From Zhengitettix transpicula (Eukaryota > Arthropoda > Insecta > Orthoptera > Tetrigidae), in NCBI GenBank assembly GCA_037074705.1, contig CM073590.1, positions 48,520,395 to 48,584,394 of the forward strand: a stretch of DNA of 64,000 nucleotides. Reading direction: 5' to 3'. The position numbers and the translations under genes are program-made. A model generated the notes under the pieces. The model searched no databases. It was not told the origin of the DNA and saw only the letters and a program-made list of their open reading frames with translations. This document shows, piece after piece, positions 33,586-41,985 of the stretch; within the stretch, counting starts at the first letter, position 1, and each line of letters starts with the position of its first letter.

Positions 33586-34665
33586 ATGGGTGATTTTGTT
33601 GAGCAAAGAACTTGCATCAAATTTTGTTTGCGGAACGAATATTCTTGATCGGACACGTTGAAAATGTTGCGAAAGGCCTTTGGTGATCAAACTATGGCAC
33701 AAAAAAACGTTTATAAGTGGTACAACGAGTTCAAAGAGGGCCGAGAACGCGTTGAAGACGAACCGCACTATGGACGACCATCAACGTCTACCGACGAGAG
33801 CCACGTTCAAAAATTCAAAGATTTGGTGCTTGAAAATCGTCGATGGACAAATAGAGATCTCGCTGACCGTGTTGGAATATCATTAGGCTCAGCCCACACC
33901 ATTTTGAAGAATGTTTTGTGTCTCAGACGCGTCAAGTCTCGATTGGTGCCAAAATCGCTCAATTTTTTGAAGAAAAAAAAGCGTCGCGTTGATGTGTGTG
34001 AAACTTTGCTGTCTGACTATCAGGACCACTTGAAATGCATCATTACTGGAGACGAGACTTGGATTTACGCATACGACCCTGAAATCACCGACCAATCCAG
34101 CGAATATCGTGCAAAACGTGAAGCAAGACCGAAAAGACCACGGCAAAGTCGATCGAAAATCAAGGTCATGTTGACAGTTTTCTTTGATTATTGTGGTGTG
34201 GTGCACTATGAATTCCTTCCGCCGAGCCAAACTGTCAACAAAGAATATTATTTGAGCGTTATGCGTCGTTCGCGTGAAGCTATTCGTCTGAAACGGTCGG
34301 AATTATGGGCGAACAACTCTTGGTTCCTTTATCACGATAATGCACCATGTCATACTGCATTGGTTCTTCGCGACTTTTTTGGCAAAAGCTCGACTCATAT
34401 CGTTCCGCAACCACCGTATTCGCCTGATTTGGCTCCGTGCGACTTCTGGATATTCAGAAAACTCAAAAGGCCAATGCGGGGACGCCGTTTTGGCACGATT
34501 GAGGAGATAAAAACCGAATCGAAGAAGGTCTTGAAGGCTATACCGGAAAAAGACTATTCCGACTGTTTCGAGGACTGGAAAAAGCGTTGGAAAAAGTGCG
34601 TTTTATCGGCCGGGATTACTTTGAAGGGGATGAAGTTGATTTGGAAGACTAAATAAATAATTTAT
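33586..34665 (+). pseudogene. mariner 1 transposase, disabled by one stop and a 3' frame change
   Basis: Cut-and-paste mariner-family (IS630-Tc1-mariner) transposase. The natural start is ATG at 33586 (MGDFVEQRTCIKFCLRNEYS), cut by TGA at 33646-33648; the frame then runs open for 332 codons from 33658. Visible parts are an N-terminal HTH region (YKWYNEFKEGRERVEDEPHY then GRPSTS), a second HTH and the WVPHEL-like linker (RLVPKSLNFL). The catalytic triad is D132 (TGDETW), D227 (HDNAPCH) and D262 (YSPDLAPCD), numbered from 33658, with exactly 34 residues between the last two: D,D34D. Near 34610 a one-base change shifts the frame, so the natural C-terminus (GDYFEGDEVDLED) is replaced by an aberrant tail. 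All catalytic residues remain. A candidate 5' end begins near 33471 (TAGGTTGGTACGACTG); a matching 3' inverted repeat was not found. Confidence 0.95.
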
Positions 34666-34718
34666 ATTTTATAAATAAATTCACCTTACTTTTTGTTCAC
34701 AGTGGTATATCCGTAAAA

Positions 34719-35870
34719 ATGATTGTCCGTCTGAGTGTCCTCTATGCGTCCCCAAAACATTCATCTGGTGAAAATTTGGTGAGTTGTGCGCAAGCCCGTG
34801 AAGGATTCTGGTGGCCTTTCGAAGCGATAGGAAACTCCCAAGGGATTAACGGGGGTGATATTTTGAAACATGCTAAAACGCGCGATATTAAGTCGAACAA
34901 ATTAGTTTTAGGGGTCGATGAGACTAATAGTTTCTCTCCAGATGTTTTCAGCCCCTTACAGTATAGGAAGGCAGCAATATTAAGAAAGGGGGAGGAGGGG
35001 CGTTACATAAAAATAACGGAAATTGATGTCAAATACAAATTTCCGAGTACCATTATAAACTCGTAGAAAAAATTCTACCGAACTTTATACACATGCGCCT
35101 TACGATGAAGGACCACACACGGAGGGATTAAAACACACCTAACACCTGTAGAGTGGAGGGGGTGACATTTAAAAACATTCCGAAACGGCTTTTATCGGCG
35201 TCGAATTAAACGTTTTCGGGATCGCTGAATTTGATTGTGTTGTAGAATTTTAAGTGTCTAATTTCAACTCCAAAAGGCAACGGAGGGAAATACCCTAACT
35301 GCACGACTGGTGGAAGGGATTTATATAAAAATAATACAGCAAAGACTGAGTTTGGTGACGGTTCCGGAAATATATGAGACGCAGAGTTTAATTGTCACAT
35401 TAACCATGGTGCTTAATGAAATTTGATGTTCCTCGTCGTGGAGGTAGTTTTGGCCCTCTTAAGGTACCGTGTGTATTTTTGATTTTCTTAGGTTACCGGC
35501 TATATTTTTGTCTCTGTGTAGTTAAAGGTTTAATTTTTACGTCTTTCCGAGAGTATTTTTAGACTTCATTAGGTTAACGAGTATTTTTCACTTTTAATTT
35601 GGCGTGATTTTTTAGACACACTTATTTTATTTAGTAGGAGAATTTCCGAGTTATTAAAGTACCGTCAGTCATCATATGATTTATTTCAAATTAGATGCCG
35701 AAGGCCTAGGTCGGGAAGGGGAACATAAATTGGTAAATGTTCCAAACACTGACGCTATTCATGGTTAAATGAAATGTTTACCAAGAGGTTAGTGTCCAAT
35801 AAACCCCTACACCGGGCTAATTTAAATAAATAACCCGGGCAACGCCGAGCACTCAAAACGGCCTAGGCGT
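34719..35870. other. Unclassified, composition-distinct repeat-like block
   Basis: GC-richer than its surroundings, with phrases typical of dispersed arthropod repeats and ending in CCCGGGCAACGCCGAGCACT (35829-35848), a hairpin-forming terminus echoed at about 12990. A 115-codon frame (34719-35066) covers the start; its translation is not recognised. It lies immediately after mariner 1, so the mariner may have inserted at its edge. It could be a non-autonomous element, possibly Helitron-like by its terminus, but this is weak. Confidence 0.35.
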
Positions 35871-37169
35871 CGGAAACAATTCAATATAAAATAGCACAAC
35901 GTTCAGTTCTGTTCCGTGGAACTTCTTCTGGAGCACAAATATAAACTAATTTAGTATTTTATGCTTGTACACCTAAAGAATACCGAGAAAAGGGATATTG
36001 TATGATAATATACGATGAAAATATATTTTACTGTTAATAAAATTATATAAAAAGATTTAATACTACTTTTTTAGAAATGTGTAATAGTGTTGGATGTGTT
36101 GACAGTCCTACAGTATTTTATTAGTGTGAAATTTCTGTAATATTGATGTAGTGATTATTGTTTATACTTGTTTTAGATATTTTTCAATTATTTCCTATAA
36201 TTTGGAAATTGTTGTTTTTATTTTTTTTATTTACCTTCAGTATACTTCTAGATCAGATTATTGAAGCAATAAAAGCGTAGATGCATTTACACGGTCAATT
36301 AAATAACATTTAATGATTTATAAGTAAAGGTAGGTAGATATAATGCCAAGATTTTATCAACGTCACAACTCACAGACCTGGCCAAGTTAAAATTGATCAA
36401 ATAAAACAATAGACGACACTTTATATTTTTATTTATATTATGACGATGTTCAGTACCTTTTTGTGACCTTTTCAGGTATTTTCTTATAAAGGAGGTACTT
36501 AAAAATAATTAGATTTATAATATAATTGTACAAAGTAAGCAAAGTAGGCTGAGAACAGCATTACTATGTTACAAAAAGCAGTTTAAATCGGTTCAGATAG
36601 ATTTAATAATTAATCATGTTTTGATGCTAATTTATTCTGTATCTTAATTCCCCTTGAAAACTTTCTTTAGTTGTATCACTTGTGAAGTGGAAGTGCCATA
36701 TTTACGTAAATGCGAAGGTTACTGCCTAATCGTGTTATTATTTTCGATATCTTATTATAATATCACATATTAATAATTCAAAGCACCAAAAAAAATCCTC
36801 GTTATGTCAATTCGAACATATTTAACCCTTTAGTGCATAATGTAGCATGTAAGCAACATAACTTTTGGTATCATCCCTGAGGCGTCTGTTGGTTTCTAAG
36901 AGGGCTCATTTGTGATGCAGATATGGAACAACATGCCCTTAAGGAAATGTGAAATTTTGGAATCCGTGGACATGTTAAAATGTACCTGTCGTAGCTTTCT
37001 GTGAGTCAACCCCTTCAGTCAGATTTTTCTACCTGTCCGTCAACTTCAGAATATATTATTTTCTGTGTTTTTTGTTGTTGTTTTTTTCAAGAAAGAAAAT
37101 TTAAGCGTCATTATCAGAGTATTCTAATTACACAATAATAATAATCCAATTAATGTGACCTAATTAGCC
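35871..37169. other. AT-rich unannotated stretch
   Basis: No gene or repeat recognised. Confidence 0.5.
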
Positions 37170-37221
37170 TACATTATAATAAGAAAGATAGCCAAATACA
37201 GACAAAATAAGTGATAATATA

Positions 37222-37248
37222 CGAGGGTGAATCAAATATAAACGAGAC
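37222..37248 (+). repeat. mariner 2 left terminal inverted repeat
   Basis: Begins CGAGGGTGAATCAAATATAA and ends ACGAGAC. Pairs with 38494-38520 with two mismatches. Confidence 0.95.
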
Positions 37249-37375
37249 TTTTGGACCTGCGCGCGCAATAGTGATGGAAGAACGTTCCGCTGTTATTGGC
37301 TGTTAGGTTGGTTTGTCAGGAGTGGGAGAAGCACGTGACTCATCATCATAGACTCGCTCAGTGTCCATCGTTACG

Positions 37376-38443
37376 ATGTCCGAGCACGAGGTACCTCCCT
37401 CTATTGCGCAACGTATTGTTATCAAGTTTTTAGCTACAGAAGGTGTAAAACCGGCCGAAATCTTGAGAAGATTGACTGCACAGTTCGGGAAAGAGACGCT
37501 GTCGCGAGCTAGAGTGTTTGCTTGGCATAAACAGTTCGTGAAGGGCCGTGAACGTGTTGAAAATAAGAGCCATGACCGCAGACCCCGCACCAGCATTACA
37601 GCGGGCAACATCGACAGTGTTCGTCAACTTGTTGAAGGTGATAGGCGTCTAACAACTTCGGATATTGCAATTGATGTTGTAATAAGTTATGGGAGCACTT
37701 ACTCTATACTCTCAGAGGAGCTAGGGTATCGCAAGGTGTGTGCCAGGTGGGTTCCTCGCCTTCTCACAGTTGACCAGAAACTGAATCGTTTTTAAGTGTG
37801 TGAGCGTCTTCTTGCTCGATTTCGGGAAGAAGGAGACCCATTTCTTTCTCACATTGTCACCTGTGATGAAACGTGGGTGCATCACTACACCCCTGAGTCG
37901 AAACAAGCGAGTATGGAGTGGAGGAAGAAAGGAGAAACCGGACCAGTGAAAGCCAAGTCACGATTATCGGCTGGCAAGGTTTTGGCTACCGTTTTTTTTG
38001 ACCAGCGTGGCCTGCTGCACCTTGATTATTTGCATGAGCGCAGAAAAATTAATGCGGCATACTACTGCCAAATTTTAACTGAGGTCAGACTTGCATATCG
38101 CCGCAAAAGACGAGACCTTCCGATGAGAAAAGTGATTCTCCTCCATGAAAATGGTCGCCCCCATACAGCAGCCCTGACCGTACAAAAATTGGAGCAACTG
38201 GGTTGGGAGACACTGGAACACCCTCCATACAGTCCAGACCTGTCTCCCTGCGACTTCCATGTCTTTGGTCCTCTCAAGGAAGCTTTGGGAGGGCAAAAAT
38301 TCCACAGCGATAATGAGGTTGAAGCATATGTGCGCAATTGGCTACAAACACGACCTGACTCTTTTTACGTGGAAGGAATTAAAAAATTACCTATACGCTG
38401 GGAAAAATGTGTTTATAAATCAGGAGATAATGTAGAAAAATAA
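37376..38443 (+). pseudogene. mariner 2 transposase, one nonsense codon, D to E in the triad
   Basis: Translation from ATG 37376 (MSEHEVPPSIAQRIVIKFLA) gives the full mariner-type layout: HTH region with ARVFAWHKQFVKGRERVEN, second HTH, linker RWVPRLLTVDQKLNRF, and catalytic domain. A TAA at 37793-37795 (from a probable AAA Lys codon) splits the frame, which then continues without shift to 38443. The triad, numbered from 37361, is D169 (TCDETWVHH), E263 (LHENGRPH, normally HDN) and D298 (YSPDLSPCDF), with 34 residues between the last two. An earlier ATG at 37361 adds five residues but the conserved family start is 37376. Length is about 355 codons, normal for mariner. Confidence 0.95.
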
Positions 38444-38493
38444 ACTATGATTGTTTGTGCGTTTAAAATCAAAATAAATATTTAAAAAAATAA

Positions 38494-38520
38494 GTCTTGT
38501 TTATAATTGATTCACCCTCG
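38494..38520 (-). repeat. mariner 2 right terminal inverted repeat
   Basis: GTCTTGTTTATAATTGATTC then ACCCTCG; reverse complement of 37222-37248 apart from two positions. Followed by the TA target duplicate. Confidence 0.95.
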
Positions 38521-38623
38521 TAAATGCCTCACAACGTTTCTGGAAGCCTTGTTCCTTTCTTCAGGTGCAGAAAGAATGTAGCCGACAGAGAGACAACTGC
38601 AAAAAAAAAAACAGTCAGTTGAC

Positions 38624-38677
38624 ATCAGTATTGTCTTTCAATAGCACCTCTATTCGTGAAGCCATATTTGAATTCAT
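38624..38677 (-). pseudogene. copia-type gag, first 18 codons only
   Basis: ATG at 38677 (minus) opens MNSNMASRIEVLLKDNTD, and the frame is lost where sequence changes to the foldback arm at 38622. Insect copia-type Gag proteins commonly begin with a M-A-S-x-I-E-x-L-x-K-D-N motif, here from the second Met. No more of gag is present in the window. Confidence 0.6.
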
Positions 38678-38751
38678 TTTTAACCTCAAATATATACTCG
38701 CGTTCACCAAAGCTATTTATCAGTAACAAATTCAGCGCAAAAGAATTGTTC

Positions 38752-38765
38752 CTGGGCCCATAACC
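38752..38765 (-). other. copia primer-binding site, inner copy
   Basis: Minus strand GGTTATGGGCCCAG, the known copia primer-binding site complementary to the middle of initiator tRNA-Met, preceded by an LTR terminus ...CTCTCA AGA and followed by the leader GAACAATTC. This is the expected arrangement for the 5' LTR junction. Confidence 0.85.
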
Positions 38766-38801
38766 TCTTGAGAGGTAATCGTGGATCAATGTATAACACA
38801 C

Positions 38802-38828
38802 CAGTGGAAGCGTGCTGGGCCCATAACC
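38802..38828 (-). other. Second primer site extended into a 27-nt initiator-tRNA copy
   Basis: The plus strand over these 27 bases matches the initiator tRNA-Met sequence from the D-arm through the anticodon loop (it ends CTGGGCCCATAACC). Only the last 14 are the normal primer-binding site; the other 13 are extra tRNA sequence never present in copia RNA. It directly follows the LTR terminus and is followed by a second copy of the LTR end, as expected if reverse transcriptase copied past the primer site into the tRNA and then jumped back to the LTR. Confidence 0.75.
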
Positions 38829-38831
38829 TCT

Positions 38832-39007
38832 TGAGAGGTAATCGTGGATACACCAGTTGATGCTCTAGGTACACATGAAACTTGAATTACATCCAACTCT
38901 TACATGGACAATAACAATACAAGAAACAAAACATAAACACTATCAAAGATATACAGTTTGTATTCGCAGTGGACAGTTTGCACGGAATAATTATTTATCT
39001 CAACACA
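38832..39007 (-). repeat. copia LTR, single copy
   Basis: Minus-strand sequence starts TGTGTTGAGATAAATAATTA directly after the polypurine tract AGGGGG and ends CCACGATTACCTCTCA before the primer site; about 176 bp. If the start is TGTTGAG it is two bases shorter. Compared with the duplicated end at 38769-38801, this copy lacks about 11 bases (GTTATACATTG), so one of them has an indel. Confidence 0.75.
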
Positions 39008-39048
39008 CCCCCTACAAACTTGACCACATATATAAAACTGTCAATCTG

Positions 39049-39512
39049 TCAATGTTTATATCCAATGGGCACTGACAATCCAATTGCTGACAGACACTTC
39101 CAATGCTTTGGCCTTGTTAGTCCTTTAGTGAAGACGTAAGTTGGCATCTCCTCCGTAGACATATGATCTAGTTGAACTTCGCCAGACTGGATGACTTCAC
39201 GCACGAAATGGTGACGAACATGGATGTGCTTTGTTCTGGAGTGAAACACAGGGTTTTCCGCTAATTTCTTAGCCCCAAGACTGTCATTAAACAACTGGAC
39301 GGTAGTTTGTCTACCAGACCCCAAGTCCTCAATCAGCCTTTGTAGATGGATTGCCTCTTTACAGGCTTCGCTGAGAGACATATACTCAGCCTCGGTTGAG
39401 GATAGAGCTACGGTATGTTGCTTCCTTGATTCCCATGATACAGGTCCTCCGTTCAATGTAAACACGAAACCTGTGTATGATCGTCGGTCGTCCACACAGA
39501 AGGGTTAGCATA
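39049..39512 (-). pseudogene. copia pol C-terminal fragment (RNase H)
   Basis: The 148-codon minus-strand frame (DDRRSYTGFVFTLNGGPVSW, then QHTVALSSTEAEYMSL and HIHVRHHFVRE) is the C-terminal RNase H domain of Ty1/copia polyproteins. The SSTEAEYM motif holds the catalytic Glu region, and the tail extends to the end of pol. Just upstream, TATGCTAACCCTTCT encodes YANPS in another frame, so a 2-bp GT insertion precedes 39495. No protease, integrase or reverse transcriptase is present. Confidence 0.9.
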
Positions 39513-39622
39513 GTAGTAGGGAGCAACGACAATGGGAAATCAGAAGGTATAGCGTAACAATAATGAATCGTAGCCATTGTTACTTTTCTGCTCTCTCATT
39601 TTCGTTGCGTTTTCTTGGCTTT

Positions 39623-39810
39623 TGAGTTTTGTCAACTGACTAGTGCAGTTGTGTCTCACTCGGCTATTACATATTTTCTGCACCTGAAGAAAGGAACAAG
39701 GCTTTCAGAAACGTTGTGTGGTATTTATATTATTAACATTTTTTTGTCTGTATTTGCATACCTTTTTTATTATTAATTTTCAATCAGACGTTAATTTTTT
39801 ATTTTAATTA
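39623..39810 (-). repeat. Foldback family F, inverted right arm
   Basis: GTCAACTGACTAGTGCAGTT, then TTTTCTGCACCTGAAGAAAG, GAACAAGGCTTTCAGAAACG, TTGTGTGGTATTTATAT, TTTGTCTGTATTTGC and ATTATTAATTTTCAATCAGAC. It is the reverse complement of the arm at 37170-38622 once the mariner is removed. Confidence 0.88.
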
Positions 39811-40200
39811 CATATCTGTTGAATATGTGTAAACTCAAGACCAAAATTGACTTTGGTCATGTTTGATATTTTTTGGTTATTTTTTACGTATTGTATTCCC
39901 AAAAATTCATCTTAAAAAATTTAGTTTAAACAAATACCAGGCATGGTGCGCTAAAGTGTTAAGCGTCACGCTGTTAACATCCATATTACGAAAATTAGAA
40001 CTCGAGGGCTATTGTGCGAACATTTTAATTCCAATGAAAACACATTCGCAATATTAAACGACTAACACAATATGAATATTTATACGCTTTAATACTTAGC
40101 AGCAATTAAATTATTTGTTTATTACACTCACTCGATCCTCTATAGGAAACACTATAGTCAATTAATCTAGCCAAACAATAACAGTACATAATCATATTAC
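39811..40200. other. AT-rich unannotated stretch
   Basis: No gene or repeat seen. Short frames 39863-40057 (plus) and 40106-40297 (minus) lack motifs. Confidence 0.5.
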
Positions 40201-40930
40201 AATACAAATGGGCGGATATTAACTCTGTTAAATGTATGCAGAATGCAGCGGAGTTTATTGTCCGGCGAGTTTCGCGGATAGATTTAGAATAAATCACTCT
40301 TTTGACGCGGTTCAGGCAAATATTCTCAACTTCCTGCTCCCGCTGAATGACCTATTCAGCGCGGAATTAAATTAGTTACATTGCATAGGTACGTTTCCGA
40401 GCGCGGCCCGCTGCTCATTATAGTGATTTATTACGGAGGGTAAACTTCTATCCGCTTACCAGCTGGAGGCATTAACAAAGCCTTCAACCGTGAACCGCGC
40501 CGCCTCTGAGCCGGTTTATTAAACTCTCTTCAAAGTCTCGGCTGCCACGCCACAAGCAGGTGATATATAATCAAATGCCGCTGTCATTCTGCCGGCAAAT
40601 CCCAAGGTTGCCTTGTGCTATGGCGAGTGACAAGTTAGAGCGCCGAAATGCTTAAACGTGAAAGCATCTGACATCGAAGCTCTCTGATGCAAAACTCTCG
40701 CCGTCTCTCTCGTCGCTTCGTTCTCTCTCTTCTGCATAATTCATTTCTTGCTGGGATAATCTAGCACGCTTGCTCCGAGGAAACTGCCGCCATTTGAAAT
40801 CCCCTCACCTCGCCCCTCCTCGGCTCTATCCCCCACGGCATCTCACACTCCTCCCATTCTCGAGCCATCCTCCTCCCTCACTTTATTCATGTCACATTGA
40901 ATCTAAAAACTCGGCTACCGGAACAAAAGA
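40201..40930. other. GC-rich island, candidate regulatory or promoter DNA
   Basis: The largest GC-rich non-repeat block in the window (about 700 bp), with several CpG-containing runs (GAGCGCGGCCCGC, GAACCGCGCCGCC) and a pyrimidine-rich segment (CTCTCGCCGTCTCTCTCGTC) near 40695-40735. A 76-codon frame 40770-41000 is Pro/Ser-rich and has no domain. It is followed within 55-120 bp by two CTCF-like sites. It could be an enhancer, an unannotated promoter/first exon or an insulator-associated element. Confidence 0.45.
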
Positions 40931-40980
40931 CACTTTGATGAAGGTAGGAGTGTTAACGTACCACTTGAAATTTGCTACGG

Positions 40981-40996
40981 CAGTGCCATCTACTGG
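40981..40996 (-). promoter_or_regulatory. CTCF-like site, minus orientation
   Basis: Minus strand CCAGTAGATGGCACTG matches the CTCF core pattern CC-A-C/G-T/C-AG-A/G-T/G-GGC-A/G. Lies 38 bp from a second site in the opposite orientation. Confidence 0.5.
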
Positions 40997-41034
40997 ATAA
41001 CTATAGCCATGCGCGGGAGTACTGCTCAGATTCA

Positions 41035-41050
41035 CCACTAGATGGCAGCA
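41035..41050 (+). promoter_or_regulatory. CTCF-like site, plus orientation
   Basis: CCACTAGATGGCAGCA is a strong match to the CTCF core. Divergent to the site at 40981-40996. Confidence 0.55.
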
Positions 41051-41444
41051 TCAGCTTGACACACTAACTCAGCATAAACAATGTGTAAAGATTCAAATTA
41101 AAGATTGCCTGACAATTTATAAATTAATATGAAGATTTATGGCCAATTAAGTCAGAAAAATTTATCAAATGAGTTGACTAATTGCTATATCTCACTTCAA
41201 ACTCAACATTCATGACGAAGAGGTACCAAATGACTGTATGAAACGTTTTACGTACATTTTCCAGTATAAATATAATTTATAAAATATAAAATGTATATTT
41301 TATTTAAATAAAATAATCCGTCCAATAAAGTCAGAATAATTTGAATTTAAAAATGATATAAAATAAATATCTCAATACATCAAATACAATAAATACAATA
41401 AAGAGCGTAAGTTTTCCCGACGTATATTCTGTTTTAAGAGTTCA

Positions 41445-41569
41445 CGGGTTTCAGGTTGGATAACGTGATTTAAACACAACGTTTCTATGGTTGACACCGC
41501 CATTTTCGTCAGGTGAGCGTCAGCCATAGAAACGTTGTGTTTATATCACGTTACCCGACCGGAAACCCG
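41445..41569. repeat. Short foldback element, about 50-bp arms
   Basis: Arms 41445-41495 and 41519-41569 are near-reverse complements (shared core ACACAACGTTTCTATGG), with a 23-bp loop. Both arms carry GAAACGTTGTG on one strand, and the left arm has CTGACGA ... AGAAACG on the minus strand. Non-coding MITE-like element. Confidence 0.85.
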
Positions 41570-41649
41570 AAATATCTTTATGCAAAAGAAATACATTTCA
41601 TCAAAATACAAAAAAATAAAACAAAGTTTTAAATGCAACTTTTGGACAG

Positions 41650-41985
41650 TATAAGGTACTATATTAATAAAAAAATAAGGAGAACTAAATGTAATCTAAT
41701 ATGTATGTATATGTATATGTATATTTATTTTCAGTTGAAGCCAAAGATGTGTTAATAATTCTATTAGCAGGTTACAAACAAAACATAAAATTTACAAGAA
41801 AACCATGTTGAGACACCATCAGATACTATATTAATAAAATATAAGAAGGAGAAATCAATCCAATCTATGAAACACAATATAAATCCTTTATGAACAGTTG
41901 AAGCAAATGAGGTGTAAACAAATATGTATCAGCAAGTTCCAAACAATAAAAAATTTCTCAAGAAAACCATGTTGAAAAATATGAA
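41650..41985. repeat. Diverged tandem repeat, two units of about 167 bp
   Basis: TACTATATTAATAAAA, CAGTTGAAGC and CAAGAAAACCATGTTGA occur in order at about 41657-41811 and again at about 41824-41977, with moderate divergence and indels. No coding content. Confidence 0.8.

Larger units (their letters stand above)
37222..38520 (+). mobile_element. mariner 2, structurally complete 1.3-kb element
   Basis: A 1299-bp mariner-family DNA transposon bounded by TA dinucleotides (37220-37221 and 38521-38522), the duplicated target site of this superfamily. Terminal inverted repeats of 27 bp (37222-37248 and 38494-38520) differ at two positions. It carries a single transposase frame with a stop and one catalytic substitution, so it is inactive by itself but could in principle be recognised by a related transposase. 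Inserted in the left arm of a foldback element. Confidence 0.97.
37170..38622 (+). repeat. Foldback family F, left arm, split by mariner 2
   Basis: The arm reads AAGAAAGATAGCCAAATACA and GACAAAATAAGTGATAATATA up to 37221, is interrupted by the mariner, then resumes at 38521 as TAAATGCCTCACAACGTTTC, TGGAAGCCTTGTTCC and so on to CAGTCAGTTGAC at 38622. It pairs with the inverted arm at 39623-39810. The uninterrupted relative at 48132-48165 (GTGATAATATAAATATCACA) is the empty-site equivalent. Confidence 0.9.
38624..39512 (-). mobile_element. Permuted copia retrotransposon fragment (pol end - LTR - primer site - gag start)
   Basis: Read on the minus strand, the order is RNase H / C-terminus of pol (39495-39049), polypurine tract AGGGGG (39013-39008), one LTR (39007-38832), a primer-binding site with a long tRNA-complementary extension, a duplicated LTR end, a second primer-binding site, leader, and the first codons of gag (38677-38624). 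Both outer ends stop inside coding sequence, so this is not a normal integrated copy; the order matches a one-LTR circle or two tandem copies sharing an LTR, later truncated. It lies between the two inverted arms of foldback family F. It is a dead insect Ty1/copia-type element. Confidence 0.85.

Noticed and set aside
33889..34230. 113-codon minus-strand frame and other antisense frames within the mariner regions (also 37303-37611, 38062-38337)
   Set aside because: Shadow frames of the transposases.
33471..34710. Exact mariner 1 termini
   Set aside because: TAGGTTGGTACGACTG upstream is mariner-like, but no matching inverted sequence was found downstream, so only the coding part is annotated.
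38802..38850. Initiator tRNA-Met gene on the plus strand
   Set aside because: Only the middle of the tRNA is matched (27 bases); acceptor and T arms are missing and the context is a copia primer site.
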